Origin: Sphingomonas hengshuiensis
GTDB taxonomy: Bacteria > Pseudomonadota > Alphaproteobacteria > Sphingomonadales > Sphingomonadaceae
Assembly (NCBI RefSeq): GCF_000935025.1
Contig: NZ_CP010836.1
Coordinates: 4,340,001 to 4,404,000 of the forward strand
DNA: 64,000 nt
Reading direction: 5' to 3'
Part shown: positions 40,433 to 51,375 of the stretch, one piece after another
How positions within the stretch are numbered: the first letter of the stretch is position 1
How the letters are laid out: each line of letters starts with the position of its first letter
Translations under genes and position numbers: made by a program
The notes under the pieces: generated by a model
What the model was told of the DNA's origin: nothing
Databases searched by the model: none
The model's input: the letters and a program-made list of their open reading frames with translations, nothing else

Positions 40433-43135
40433 TCAGGCGGTTGCGCGCGCCTCATGCCGCATGCGCGCGCCCAAGGAAAGCCGAACTCGCTCGACCGCTT
40501 CGTCCAGCGGCACCCGCGCGACCGGTGTCCCCTCGGGAAAGGCGCGGAGCAGCCGCGACGGCATCGCCGAGGACAGCAGCACGAACGCGCCGCGATCGTC
40601 GGCGCGGCGGATCAGCCGCCCGAACGCCTGCGCCAGCCGCGCGCGGACGATGCGGTCGTCATAGGCGCTGCCGCCCCCCGCCAGCCGCCGCGCCGCATGG
40701 AGCACGCTGGGCTTGGGCCAGGGCACGCCCTCCATCACCACCATCCGCAGCGAATCGCCGGGCACGTCGACGCCGTCGCGCAGCGCGTCGGTGCCGATCA
40801 GCGAGGTTCGCGAATCGTCGCGGAAAATATCGACCAGCGTTCCCGTGTCGATCGGATCGACATGCTGCGCGAGCAGCGGCAGCCCCTCGCGCGCCAGCCG
40901 GTCGGCGATTCGGGCATGGACCGCGCGCAGCCGGCGAATCGCCGTGAACAGCCCGAGCGTACCCCCCTCCGCCGCGACGATCAGCCGGGCATAGGCATTG
41001 GCGAGCGCGGGCAGGTCGCCGCGCTTGATGTCGGTGACGATCAGCACCTCGGCCTGCCCCGCATAGTCGAACGGGCTCGCCGCCTCGAACCGGATCGCGG
41101 GGCGCAGCAAATGGACCGCGCCGCTGCGCGCCTCGGCGACGTCCCAGTCGCCGCCTGCGCGCAGCGTCGCCGAGGTGATCAGCGCGCCCTGGGCGGGGCG
41201 TAGCACGGTTTCGGCAAAGGGCCTGGACGGGTCGAGCCAGTGTCGGTGGAGCCCGACATCATATTCGCGCCCCTCGACGCGATCGACCGCGAGCCAATCG
41301 ACGAATTGCGGGTCCGCCGGGCCGCCGACTCGCGCGATCAGCGCCAGCCACGCGCCGACGGTGTCGGTGCGCCAGCCGAGCGAGGCGATCGCGCCTTCGA
41401 TCCGCGCGCGCGCCGGGCCGTCCATCCAGTCGGGCGAATCGGCGAGCACTGCCTCGAGCCGCCGCCCCAGCGCGATCATCGGGCGGACGAGTGCGTCGAG
41501 CGCCGCCCCCGCCGGCCCCGCCGCCTCGACCAGCGCGGCATCGGGCTCGGCCAATTCGGTCTCCAGCCCATAGCCGGCATCGGCGCTGCCATTGGTGTCG
41601 CGGGCATAGACCAGACCGCGCACCGCCGCGAGCAGCGCCTCGACCGGGCCGAACGGATCGCCCTCCCCCAGCCGCTGGAGCCATTTGTCGCTGGGCAGCG
41701 CCTGCGCGGCGTCGACGGCCTCGGCAATCGCGCGACCGCCCTCATCGTCATAGCTCGCGACGTCGGACAGCCGCGCCGCCAGCCCGCGCCGCCGCCCGCG
41801 CGCGCCGCCCTCCGGACCCAATATCCAGCGGCGAATCTCGATCGCCTCCTGCCCGGTCAGCGCCGCCGCGAACATCGCATCGGCGGCGTCGAACAGATGA
41901 TGCCCCTCGTCGAACACATAGCGGCTGGGCCGCGTCGCCGATTCGTGCCCGCGCGCGGCGTTGACCATCACCAGCGCATGGTTGGCGATCACGACATCGG
42001 CGTCCGCCCCGGCACGCGCCGCGCGCTCGATGAAGCATTTCCGGTAATGCGGGCACCCGGCATAGATGCACTCGCCGCGCCGGTCGGTCAGCGCGGTCGA
42101 TCCGTTGCGGCGGAACAAGGTGGGTAGCCAACCGGGCAAGTCGCCGCCGACCATGTCGCCATCGGCGCTGAACGCCGCCCAGCGCGCCACAAGCTGCGCC
42201 AGCACCGCCGCGCGGCCGGCAAACCCGCCCTGGAGCGCATCCTCCAGATTGAGCAGGCAGACATAGTTCTCGCGGCCCTTGCGCGTCACGATCCGGCGTT
42301 TGCGCTCGTCGGCATCGGGGAACAGCCGTTCGCCTTCGTGCGCGAGCTGGCGTTGCAGCGCCTTGGTGAAGGTCGACACCCATACCGGCCCCTCAGCCTG
42401 CTCCGCCCAGAGCGAGGCGGGGGCGAGATAGCCCAGCGTCTTGCCGATCCCCGTCCCTGCCTCCGCCAGCACGAGGTTGGGCGAATCGCGCATCTCGCGG
42501 GGCGCGAAGGCCGCCGCCGCCGCTGCGGCATAATCGCGCTGGCCCTGGCGACGCTCGGCACCGTCGCCGGTCAGCCGCGCGAGGCGCACGGCGATGTCGG
42601 CATCGTCCAGCGTCACGGTGCGCGGCGCCGGACGCGGGGCGCGCTCCTCCCATTCGGGCAGCTTGGAGAACAGCCAGCGCTCGGCCTTTTCGGGCTTGGC
42701 GAGCCGCTGCGCCAGCGCGGGCGCCCACGCCCAGTGCAGCCGGAACAGCGACTGGAGCGAATGCCACGCCCCCTCGCGCTCGGGCCAGACGCCATCGGCG
42801 ACCGCGAGCAGCCGCTCGGTGGCGTCGCGCAGCAGCCCCGCGACGTCCGCATCGCTGTCGGGCATCGTAAGCCCGGTGGCACGCGCGAGGCCCTTGGGCG
42901 TCGGCACCATGAAACGGGCGGGGTGGAGGAAGGCGAACAGCTCGAGCACGTCGAGCCCCGAAATTTCCGGATGCCCCAGCCGCTGGCCGATCAGCGGCGC
43001 ATTGAGCAGGATGACCGGCGTGTCCGAAGCGATCCGCAACGCCTCCCCCCGGCTGACCGCACGGGTTTCAGTGCCCGTGGCGATCCAGATGCCGCCATGG
43101 CTGGCGTGCAGCGCGGGATAGGGAAGCGGCGTCAT
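40433..43135 (-). CDS. ATP-dependent DNA helicase (DinG/XPD-like, Fe-S)
   Basis: A 900-residue superfamily 2 helicase. Walker A is [13 protein letters not shown], the DEAH-box variant is FDEGHH, and four cysteines that fit a 4Fe-4S cluster appear: one in YVCLLN, then GEC, AGC and RKC. The C-terminal RecA-like part ends with the [20 protein letters not shown] motif. The N-terminal about 200 residues have no clear helicase motif and are unassigned. It likely unwinds R-loops, D-loops or damaged substrates as in DinG, but may be a distinct clade. GTACAGAGGGAGGCG precedes the ATG, a strong ribosome-binding site. Confidence 0.85.
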   Translation of the reverse strand: MTPLPYPALHASHGGIWIATGTETRAVSRGEALRIASDTPVILLNAPLIGQRLGHPEISGLDVLELFAFLHPARFMVPTPKGLARATGLTMPDSDADVAGLLRDATERLLAVADGVWPEREGAWHSLQSLFRLHWAWAPALAQRLAKPEKAERWLFSKLPEWEERAPRPAPRTVTLDDADIAVRLARLTGDGAERRQGQRDYAAAAAAAFAPREMRDSPNLVLAEAGTGIGKTLGYLAPASLWAEQAEGPVWVSTFTKALQRQLAHEGERLFPDADERKRRIVTRKGRENYVCLLNLEDALQGGFAGRAAVLAQLVARWAAFSADGDMVGGDLPGWLPTLFRRNGSTALTDRRGECIYAGCPHYRKCFIERAARAGADADVVIANHALVMVNAARGHESATRPSRYVFDEGHHLFDAADAMFAAALTGQEAIEIRRWILGPEGGARGRRRGLAARLSDVASYDDEGGRAIAEAVDAAQALPSDKWLQRLGEGDPFGPVEALLAAVRGLVYARDTNGSADAGYGLETELAEPDAALVEAAGPAGAALDALVRPMIALGRRLEAVLADSPDWMDGPARARIEGAIASLGWRTDTVGAWLALIARVGGPADPQFVDWLAVDRVEGREYDVGLHRHWLDPSRPFAETVLRPAQGALITSATLRAGGDWDVAEARSGAVHLLRPAIRFEAASPFDYAGQAEVLIVTDIKRGDLPALANAYARLIVAAEGGTLGLFTAIRRLRAVHARIADRLAREGLPLLAQHVDPIDTGTLVDIFRDDSRTSLIGTDALRDGVDVPGDSLRMVVMEGVPWPKPSVLHAARRLAGGGSAYDDRIVRARLAQAFGRLIRRADDRGAFVLLSSAMPSRLLRAFPEGTPVARVPLDEAVERVRLSLGARMRHEARATA

Positions 43136-43245
43136 CGCCTCCCTCTGTACACCGTTCGTTCCCGCGTGCCAGTCTCCCGCGTCCCAAATGCGATGCGCCG
43201 CCCGCAATTGCGCTCGCGCCGCGAAAGCGGCAGAGGCAGCGGACC

Positions 43246-44826
43246 ATGACCGACATCACCGAACTCCGCGCCGCAGCGCTCGTCTCCAAGGCCTGGCCCT
43301 ATGAAGAGGCCCGGAAACTGCTCAAGCGCTATCCGGACGGCGCGCCGGCCAAGGGGCATGTGCTGTTCGAGACCGGTTATGGCCCGTCGGGGCTGCCGCA
43401 TATCGGCACGTTCAACGAAGTGCTGCGCACGACGATGGTGCGCCGCGCGTTCGAGACGCTGAGCGATATCCCGACGCGGCTGATCGCGTTCAGCGACGAC
43501 ATGGACGGCCTGCGCAAGGTGCCCGACAATGTGCCCAACAAGGAGATGCTGGCGCAGCATCTTGGCAAGCCGCTGACGCGCATTCCCGATCCGTTCGGCA
43601 CGCATGAGAGCTTTGCGGCGCATAACAACGCGCTGCTGCGCGAATTCCTCGATCGCTTCGGGTTCGACTATGAATTCGTGTCGTCGACCGATTATTATGC
43701 CGACGGGACGTTCGACGCCGCGCTGAAGGGCGTGCTGCGCCATTATCAGGGCATCATGGACGTGATGCTGCCGACACTGCGCGCCGAGCGGCAGGCGACC
43801 TATTCGCCGGTGCTGCCGGTCAGCCCGAAGAGCGGCATCGTCCTCCAGGTGCCGATCGAAGTGCTCGACGCCGAAACGGGGATGATCGCCTTCGTCGATG
43901 AAGGCGAGCGGATCGAACAGTCGATCCTGGGCGGCAAGGCCAAGCTCCAGTGGAAAGTCGACTGGGCGATGCGCTGGGTCGCGCTGGGCGTCGATTACGA
44001 GATGGCGGGCAAGGACCTGATCGATTCGGTGGTCCAGTCGTCCAAGATCGCGCGCGTGCTGGGCGGGCGCCCGCCCGAGGGCTTTAATTACGAGATGTTC
44101 CTCGACGAACGCGGCGAGAAAATCTCCAAGTCCAAGGGCAATGGCCTCAGCCTCGACCAGTGGCTGACCTATGGCCCCGACGAGAGCCTGGCCTTTTACA
44201 TTTATCGCGAACCTAAGAAGGCCAAGGCGCTCCATCTGGGCGTGATTCCGCGCGCGGTGGATGAATATTGGCAGTTCCGGGGGAATTATGCCGAGCAGCC
44301 GATCGCGCAGAAGCTCGGCAACCCCGTGCACCATATCCACAACGGCCCGCCGCCGGCCGAGACGCTGCCGGTGACCTTCGGGCTGCTGCTCAATCTGGTC
44401 GGGGTGATGGGCGAGGCGAGCAAGGCGCAGGTCTGGGGCTATCTTACAAATTATGTCCCGGATGCGACTCCCGAAACCTATCCGGCGCTCGACCGTCTGA
44501 TCGGACATGCGCTTGCCTATGCCCGCGACTTCGTTGCGCCCACGCTGCGCAAGCGCGCGCCCGTGGGCGGCGAAGTCGACGCGCTGCGCCGGCTCGACGC
44601 CGCGCTGGCCGAACTTCCCGCCGATGCCTCGGCAGAGGATATCCAGAACCGCGTCTATGAAATCGGCAAGACCGGCGGATTCGAGACGCTGCGCGACTGG
44701 TTCAAGGCGCTGTACGAGACGCTGCTCGGCTCCGAACAGGGACCGCGCATGGGCAGCTTCATCGCGCTATACGGCATCGCGAACAGCCGCGCGCTGATCG
44801 CCGACGCACTCGCCAAGGCCGAATAG
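43246..44826 (+). CDS. lysK: Lysyl-tRNA synthetase, class I
   Basis: A 526-residue class I lysyl-tRNA synthetase, the archaeal-like form found in alphaproteobacteria, spirochaetes and some others in place of the class II enzyme. The HIGH signature is in [15 protein letters not shown] (about residues 44-58), and the KMSKS loop reads KISKSKGNG at about 293-301. It is divergent from the helicase and followed by nhaA 39 bases downstream. No class II lysS is in the window. Confidence 0.92.
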   Translation: MTDITELRAAALVSKAWPYEEARKLLKRYPDGAPAKGHVLFETGYGPSGLPHIGTFNEVLRTTMVRRAFETLSDIPTRLIAFSDDMDGLRKVPDNVPNKEMLAQHLGKPLTRIPDPFGTHESFAAHNNALLREFLDRFGFDYEFVSSTDYYADGTFDAALKGVLRHYQGIMDVMLPTLRAERQATYSPVLPVSPKSGIVLQVPIEVLDAETGMIAFVDEGERIEQSILGGKAKLQWKVDWAMRWVALGVDYEMAGKDLIDSVVQSSKIARVLGGRPPEGFNYEMFLDERGEKISKSKGNGLSLDQWLTYGPDESLAFYIYREPKKAKALHLGVIPRAVDEYWQFRGNYAEQPIAQKLGNPVHHIHNGPPPAETLPVTFGLLLNLVGVMGEASKAQVWGYLTNYVPDATPETYPALDRLIGHALAYARDFVAPTLRKRAPVGGEVDALRRLDAALAELPADASAEDIQNRVYEIGKTGGFETLRDWFKALYETLLGSEQGPRMGSFIALYGIANSRALIADALAKAE

Positions 44827-44865
44827 CGGGGTAAGAACGGGGCGCGCTGCCCGCAAGGAGACCAA

Positions 44866-46122
44866 ATGCCGCCTGCCGACCGCCATGCCCCACCCTTGAT
44901 ACACCGCGCGCAATCGATGACACGGGCCTTCCTGCACGGCGAGGCTGCGGGCGGGATCGTGCTGATGGCGGCGGCGGCGCTGGCGATGCTGGTGGCGAAC
45001 GTACCGCATTGGTCCGAAGCCTATTTCCATATGCTCCATTTCGTGACCGGCCCGGTCATCAGCCCCCGCTACGGCCCGATGACGCTGCATTTGTGGATCA
45101 ACGACGCGGCGATGGCGGTATTCTTCCTGCTCGTCGGGCTGGAGATCAAACGCGAGTTCGTCGACGGGCGGCTCAATAGCTGGGAGCGCCGGCGGCTGCC
45201 GGTGCTTGCGGCAGCGGCGGGGATGGCGGTGCCTGCGCTCTTCTATCTGGGCGTGACTCGCGCCTATCCCGAACTCCATGGCGGCTGGGCGATCCCGGCG
45301 GCGACCGACATCGCCTTTGCGATCGGGGTGCTCGCGATCCTGGGGCCACGCGCGCCGACCTCGCTCAAGCTGTTCCTGACCACGGTGGCGATCGTCGACG
45401 ACATGGGCGCGGTGGCAATCATCGCCGTGGGCTATACCGAGGGCATTGATTTCGCTGCGCTCGCCGGGGCGGGAATCGTGCTGGCGGCGATGTTCGCGCT
45501 CAACCGTGCCGGGTCGCAGCGGCTGATCGTCTATCTGCTGCTCGCAGTGCTGCTCTGGTATTTCGTGTTCCTGTCCGGCGTGCATGCCACGATCGCCGGA
45601 GTCGCCGCCGCGATGACCATCCCGATCGTCAAGACCCCCGCGGCGCCCGATGCCGCGCATTCGCCGCTGCACCGGCTCGAACATGGGCTCCACCCCTGGT
45701 CGGCGTTCCTGATCGTGCCGCTGTTCGGCTTTGCCAATGCCGGCGTGTCGCTGGCGGGGCTGTCACCCGCGATCCTGCTCGCGCCGCTCCCGCTGGGCAT
45801 CGCGCTGGGGCTGTTCGCGGGGAAGCAGCTGGGGATATTGGGGGCGATCTGGCTTGCGGTGCGCACCCGCTTTGCCCCCCGTCCGGGCGGGGCAACCTGG
45901 CTGCAAATCTATGGCGTGTCGCTGCTCGCGGGGATCGGCTTCACGATGAGCCTGTTCATCGGCGGGCTGGCGTTTCCCGGGCGGCCCGAACTGGTCGACG
46001 AAGTGAAGATCGGCGTGCTCACCGGGTCGGTGCTCTCGGCGCTGGTCGGATTTGCGGTGCTCCGGTTCGCGCCGATCCGCCCGATGCCCGACCCGCTTGG
46101 CGAAAACCGCATCACCGATTAG
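44866..46122 (+). CDS. nhaA: Na+/H+ antiporter NhaA
   Basis: A 418-residue antiporter with about twelve hydrophobic helices. The ion-binding aspartates appear in the AATDIAFAIG and VAIVDDMGAVAIIA motifs. It exchanges Na+ or Li+ for protons to control pH and sodium. An AAGGAG site five bases before the ATG fixes the start. The downstream 56 bases show nothing recognisable. Confidence 0.93.
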   Translation: MPPADRHAPPLIHRAQSMTRAFLHGEAAGGIVLMAAAALAMLVANVPHWSEAYFHMLHFVTGPVISPRYGPMTLHLWINDAAMAVFFLLVGLEIKREFVDGRLNSWERRRLPVLAAAAGMAVPALFYLGVTRAYPELHGGWAIPAATDIAFAIGVLAILGPRAPTSLKLFLTTVAIVDDMGAVAIIAVGYTEGIDFAALAGAGIVLAAMFALNRAGSQRLIVYLLLAVLLWYFVFLSGVHATIAGVAAAMTIPIVKTPAAPDAAHSPLHRLEHGLHPWSAFLIVPLFGFANAGVSLAGLSPAILLAPLPLGIALGLFAGKQLGILGAIWLAVRTRFAPRPGGATWLQIYGVSLLAGIGFTMSLFIGGLAFPGRPELVDEVKIGVLTGSVLSALVGFAVLRFAPIRPMPDPLGENRITD

Positions 46123-46178
46123 CCTCGGCGGCGTGGCGATGCCCGCCCGCTCGTCGCGGCCGAAAAAAACTCCCCCGC

Positions 46179-46844
46179 TTATCCAATACCCAGCCAGTCG
46201 AGCCCGCCGGGCAGCGGTGCGGCGGAGAAATCCACCTGGAGGACCCGCCGGTGCGCGTGGCCCGAAGCAGCGGCAGAGGCATGTAGGATCGGCGTCGCAT
46301 AGAGCCAGGCATCCCCCGCCGCCGCGAGGCAGGTCGCCGTCCCGCAGCGCGCGACCGCGCCCGCAACCTCGCCTTCGGGGACGCGGCCCAGCCGGTGCGA
46401 TCCGGGCGCGATCAGCAACGGCGCGTTGTCGGCGGGCACGGCATCCAGATGCACCCGCAGCGTGACCATGCCCTCGATCACCGCGAACGGTGGTTCCACG
46501 TGGAGCAATCCCTGCTTCACTGACCAGGGCCCGAAGCCCGGAACATCGACGCGCGTGCGCACCGCGATCGTGCGGTCCTGATGCCAGCCCAGCGCCCAGT
46601 TGTTGCCCTCGCCTTTGTCGAACAGGATCGCGCGGACAGGACGCGCGTCGGCGCCCAGGACCTGCACCGCCGCAGCACCCAGCACATCGGGCGCAAGCAG
46701 TTCCGCCAGCCCCTCTACGCCATGCAACCGCACGCCGCCGCGCGCCACCGGCACCCGAGACGCCAGCGCTTCGAGCGCGGACAGAAAAGGGGCAGCCGCA
46801 CCGGGAAGATGCGCTGCCCCATGGTCTTCAAGCGTAAATGCCAA
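46179..46844 (-). CDS. Phytanoyl-CoA dioxygenase (PhyH)-family protein
   Basis: A 221-residue Fe(II)/2-oxoglutarate-dependent dioxygenase. The facial triad is visible as HQD in WHQDRTIAV, His in ILHASAAA, and the 2-oxoglutarate Arg in [10 protein letters not shown]. Its short length and alanine-rich N-terminus match bacterial PhyH proteins, whose substrates are mostly unknown. It lies two bases after etfA, which suggests co-transcription, with the flavoprotein pair upstream. Confidence 0.78.
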   Translation of the reverse strand: MAFTLEDHGAAHLPGAAAPFLSALEALASRVPVARGGVRLHGVEGLAELLAPDVLGAAAVQVLGADARPVRAILFDKGEGNNWALGWHQDRTIAVRTRVDVPGFGPWSVKQGLLHVEPPFAVIEGMVTLRVHLDAVPADNAPLLIAPGSHRLGRVPEGEVAGAVARCGTATCLAAAGDAWLYATPILHASAAASGHAHRRVLQVDFSAAPLPGGLDWLGIG

Positions 46845-46846
46845 GG

Positions 46847-47776
46847 TCAGAGCTTTTCGGTCAGCTCCGGCACCAGCTTGAACAGGTCGCCGACCAGTCC
46901 GATGTCCGCGACCTGGAAGATCGGGGCGTCCTCGTCCTTGTTGATCGCGATGATCGTCTTGCTGTCCTTCATCCCCGCCAGATGCTGGATCGCGCCGGAA
47001 ATGCCGACTGCGATATAGACTTCGGGGGCGACGATCTTGCCGGTCTGGCCGACCTGATAGTCATTGGGGACATAGCCCGCGTCGACCGCCGCGCGCGATG
47101 CACCGACCGCGGCGCCGAGCTTGTCGGCGAGCGGCTCGATCAGCGCGTGGAAATTCTCGCCATTCTGGAGCGCGCGGCCGCCCGACACGATCACCTTGGC
47201 GCTGGTCAGCTCGGGGCGGACCGACTTGGCGATTTCCGCCGAGACGAAGCTGGAGAGCCCGGCATCGCCCGTAGCCGAAACGGCTTCGACCACGCCGCTG
47301 CCGCCGCTGGTCTCTGCCTTGGCAAAGGCCGTGCCGCGCACGGTGAGCACCAGCTTCTTGTCGCTGGTCTGGACGGTGGCAATCGCGTTGCCCGCATAGA
47401 TCGGGCGGGTGAAAGTATCCGGCCCCTCGACCGACAGGATGTCGCTGACCTGCATCACGTCGAGCAGGGCTGCGACGCGCGGCGCGATGTTCTTGCCGTT
47501 GGTCGTCGCGGGGAACAGCACCGCGTCATGGCTGTCCATCAGCGCGGCCACCAGAGGTGCGACATTCTCGGCGAGCGCATGGCCATAGGCCGCGTCGTCG
47601 GCGACATGGACCTTGCCGACGCCCGCGATCTTCGCGGCTTCCTGGGCCACAGCGGCGACGCCTTCGCCCGCGACGAGCAGATGCACTTCACCCAGCTTCG
47701 AAGCAGCGGTGACCACTGCCAAAGTCGCGTCCTTGACGCTCTGATTGTCGTGTTCGACCCAGACCAACGTCTTCAT
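46847..47776 (-). CDS. etfA: Electron transfer flavoprotein, alpha subunit
   Basis: A 309-residue ETF alpha. The FAD-binding C-terminal domain holds the family signature seen here as [87 protein letters not shown], ending with [14 protein letters not shown]. It shuttles electrons from acyl-CoA and choline-type dehydrogenases to the quinone pool. Its start overlaps the etfB stop (ATGA). Confidence 0.94.
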   Translation of the reverse strand: MKTLVWVEHDNQSVKDATLAVVTAASKLGEVHLLVAGEGVAAVAQEAAKIAGVGKVHVADDAAYGHALAENVAPLVAALMDSHDAVLFPATTNGKNIAPRVAALLDVMQVSDILSVEGPDTFTRPIYAGNAIATVQTSDKKLVLTVRGTAFAKAETSGGSGVVEAVSATGDAGLSSFVSAEIAKSVRPELTSAKVIVSGGRALQNGENFHALIEPLADKLGAAVGASRAAVDAGYVPNDYQVGQTGKIVAPEVYIAVGISGAIQHLAGMKDSKTIIAINKDEDAPIFQVADIGLVGDLFKLVPELTEKL

Positions 47777-48525
47777 TTCGCGACTCCCATGCCCTTGAGC
47801 TTCTCGACCAGCTCGTCGACCGAGCCCACCTTGATGCCCGCGCTGCGCTTGCCGGGCTCGACGACCTTGTGCGTGGTCAGCCGCGGCGTGACGTCGACGC
47901 CGTAATCGGCGACGGTCTTCTTCGCGATCGGCTTGGACTTGGCCTTCATGATGTTGGGCAGTGTCGCATAGCGCGGCTCGTTGAGGCGCAGATCGGTGGT
48001 GACGATCGCGGGGAGCTTGAGATCGACCGTCTCCAGCCCGCCATCGACTTCGCGCGTCACCGCGACGCGCTCGCCGGTCACTTCGACCTTCGACGCGAAG
48101 GTGCCCTGCGGCCAGCCGAGCAGCGCGGCGAGCATCTGGCCGGTCTGGTTGGCGTCATCGTCGATCGCCTGCTTGCCCAGGATGATCAGCCCCGGCTGTT
48201 CCTCCTCGGCGACCTTGGCGAGCAGCTTGGCGACGGCCAGCGGCTCGACTTCGTCCTCGGTCACGATCAGGATGCCGCGATCGGCGCCCATCGCGCGCGC
48301 GGTCAGCAGCACGTCGGTCTCGGCCTTGGGAACGCCGATCGTCACCACCACGACTTCGGTCGCGACGCCCTTTTCCTTCAGGCGCACGGCTTCCTCGATC
48401 GCGATCTCGTCGAACGGGTTCATGCTCATCTTGACGTTGGCGAGGTCGACCCCCGTCCCGTCCGCCTTCACGCGAGGCTTCACATTATAGTCAAGCACCC
48501 GCTTGACCGGCACCAGGACTTTCAT
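47773..48525 (-). CDS. etfB: Electron transfer flavoprotein, beta subunit
   Basis: A 250-residue ETF beta, starting [19 protein letters not shown] with the AMP/adenine-binding pattern in the first half and the signature [47 protein letters not shown] region ([18 protein letters not shown]) in the middle. AAGGAG seven bases before the ATG supports the start. It is the first gene of etfB-etfA, 140 bases from sucC. Confidence 0.94.
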   Translation of the reverse strand: MKVLVPVKRVLDYNVKPRVKADGTGVDLANVKMSMNPFDEIAIEEAVRLKEKGVATEVVVVTIGVPKAETDVLLTARAMGADRGILIVTEDEVEPLAVAKLLAKVAEEEQPGLIILGKQAIDDDANQTGQMLAALLGWPQGTFASKVEVTGERVAVTREVDGGLETVDLKLPAIVTTDLRLNEPRYATLPNIMKAKSKPIAKKTVADYGVDVTPRLTTHKVVEPGKRSAGIKVGSVDELVEKLKGMGVAK

Positions 48526-48626
48526 CGCTCATCTCCTTGGTAGCTATTTCAGCTACCGCTTACGTCAACGTCAAGCGCAGAAGCGCGCTACCGCCGCACA
48601 ATCCGTCCGGTTCGCCGAGCAACCGT

Positions 48627-48659
48627 CCGGGGCGCGCCAGCGTCGGCGGCGCGCCCCGG
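48627..48659 (-). terminator. GC-rich stem-loop after sucC
   Basis: CCGGGGCGCGCC and GGCGCGCCCCGG are perfect 12-base complements around a 9-base loop, 7 bases past the sucC stop. No U-tract follows, so it may be a stabilising or Rho-dependent 3' structure. The remainder of the 140-base gap shows no other feature. Confidence 0.5.
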
Positions 48660-48665
48660 CAGCGA

Positions 48666-49865
<1,200 letters not shown>

Positions 49866-49933
49866 GGGAGCGCCTTCCTCGAAGATTTGGGCTGCCTAAA
49901 GCACAGCCGCCCCGGCGAATCCACCCCTGGGGA

Positions 49934-50245
49934 TCACCTGCCGAGCCCGACGGCGCACAAAGCCGCTGAGCTTGAGGTGACGCCGAGTATCTCCGCATCG
50001 CCCAAAGCGCGGACGCGGTGGAGGAATTGCTCGACCGATTCGGAGCCCTGCGCCTTGGGCAGGTCTGCGATCCGCATCAATTGCTTCAGCGAGAGCCGGT
50101 CGACCATCCGTTCGGCCATGCACGCCGAAAGCGGGCGGGGGAGCCCGGCGCGGACCAGCCCGGAGCGCAGCCGCGCCTCCGGCACCGCACAGGCGGCGAG
50201 CGGCAGGGCGAGCGCGAGGAGCGCGAGAAGGGGTTTGGGCGTCAT
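49934..50245 (-). CDS. Putative lipoprotein, conserved hypothetical
   Basis: A 103-residue protein. The first 18 residues are a signal peptide (MTPKPLLALLALALPLAAC) with lipobox LAAC. The mature region contains two more cysteines, a repeated LRSGLVRAGLPRPLSACMAERMVDRLSLKQL stretch and ends QAALCAVGLGR-like. Predicted to be envelope-anchored, function unknown. It is divergent from crtZ with a 116-base gap. Confidence 0.62.
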   Translation of the reverse strand: MTPKPLLALLALALPLAACAVPEARLRSGLVRAGLPRPLSACMAERMVDRLSLKQLMRIADLPKAQGSESVEQFLHRVRALGDAEILGVTSSSAALCAVGLGR

Positions 50246-50361
50246 TGCCGCCAGCGCTATCGCCGGCGCCCGCGCGGTGCAATCCGGAGTTGCCGCATCT
50301 GGCCGAACCGTGGACACGCAAAACACCTGACGCGGCGCGCGCCAGCCCCTATATCGCGGCG

Positions 50362-50862
50362 ATGGACATCGTGACCGGCATCCTGATCTTCGTTGCGACC
50401 GTGCTCGGCATGGAGCTGTTCGCCTATGCGGCGCATCGCTGGGTGATGCACGGCCCCGGATGGTTCCTCCACGCCAGCCACCATCGCCCCCGCCCCGGCG
50501 CGTTCGAGTTGAACGACCTGTATGCCGCGATCTTTGCGGTGCCGTCGATCGTGCTGCTGCTCGGCGGAGTGCGGCTGGGTTGGTGGCCGGGTTTTACGTG
50601 GATCGGCGCAGGGATCGCCGCGTACGGCGCGATCTATTTCGGGTTCCACGACGTGATCGTCCACCGCCGGCTGCGCACCGGCTATGTCCCGCGCTCGTCG
50701 TACATGAAGCGGATCGTCCAGGCGCACCGGCTGCACCATGCCGTGGGGACCAAGCACGGCACCGTCAGCTTCGGGTTCCTGTGGGCGCCGCGACCAGAAA
50801 TACTCAAGGCAAAGCTCAAGGCGAGCGGCGTGTTAACCCAGGTTGGCACGAAGGGAGATTGA
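50362..50862 (+). CDS. crtZ: Beta-carotene hydroxylase (CrtZ-type)
   Basis: A 166-residue non-haem diiron membrane hydroxylase. Four membrane-associated helices and the histidine clusters HRWVMH, HASHH, HD..VH and HRLHH match CrtZ, which hydroxylates the beta-ring in zeaxanthin and astaxanthin synthesis. This fits a yellow-pigmented sphingomonad. The other crt genes are not in the window. An upstream start in the same frame would add a non-conserved proline-rich stretch, so the ATG at MDIVTGILI is used. Confidence 0.82.
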   Translation: MDIVTGILIFVATVLGMELFAYAAHRWVMHGPGWFLHASHHRPRPGAFELNDLYAAIFAVPSIVLLLGGVRLGWWPGFTWIGAGIAAYGAIYFGFHDVIVHRRLRTGYVPRSSYMKRIVQAHRLHHAVGTKHGTVSFGFLWAPRPEILKAKLKASGVLTQVGTKGD

Positions 50863-50896
50863 CGACAGCGCGGCGCGCGCACACATGCTGGCGGCT

Positions 50897-51334
50897 ATGG
50901 AACAGCTCAACCTGTCCGAATCCGAATGGCGCAAGCGTCTTTCGCCCGAACAATTCCATGTGCTGCGCGAAGCGGGCACCGAACGCGCGTTTTCGGGGCG
51001 GTACAACAATAACAAGGCCGACGGCGTCTATCGCTGCGCCGGGTGCCAGCTCGAATTGTTCGACAGCGTCGACAAATATGATTCGGGATCGGGCTGGCCC
51101 AGCTTCACCCAGCCGATCCTGGCCGAGCGCGTGGTCGAACATGCCGATACCAGCCACGGGATGCGCCGCGTCGAGGCGCGCTGCGCCCGGTGCGACGGCC
51201 ATCTCGGCCATGTCTTTCCCGACGGGCCACCGCCCACCGGGCTGCGCTATTGCATGAATTCGGTGAGCCTCGATTTCCGTTCACGTGGCGGAAACCCGAC
51301 CGCAGCTAGCAGCGGCGAGGCAGCCGGCTCCTAA
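50897..51334 (+). CDS. msrB: Peptide-methionine (R)-S-oxide reductase
   Basis: A 145-residue MsrB starting [15 protein letters not shown]. Zinc-binding CxxC pairs are CAGC and CARC, and the catalytic cysteine is in [13 protein letters not shown]. The protein has no signal peptide, in contrast to the exported MsrA, so the two repair enzymes act in different compartments. Another ATG at 50885 adds four residues. It is 34 bases from crtZ and may share its transcript. Confidence 0.88.
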   Translation: MEQLNLSESEWRKRLSPEQFHVLREAGTERAFSGRYNNNKADGVYRCAGCQLELFDSVDKYDSGSGWPSFTQPILAERVVEHADTSHGMRRVEARCARCDGHLGHVFPDGPPPTGLRYCMNSVSLDFRSRGGNPTAASSGEAAGS

Positions 51335-51375
51335 TCCTTGTGGGCCGTCGCAATAGGCGGTACCCAAGCCCCCCG

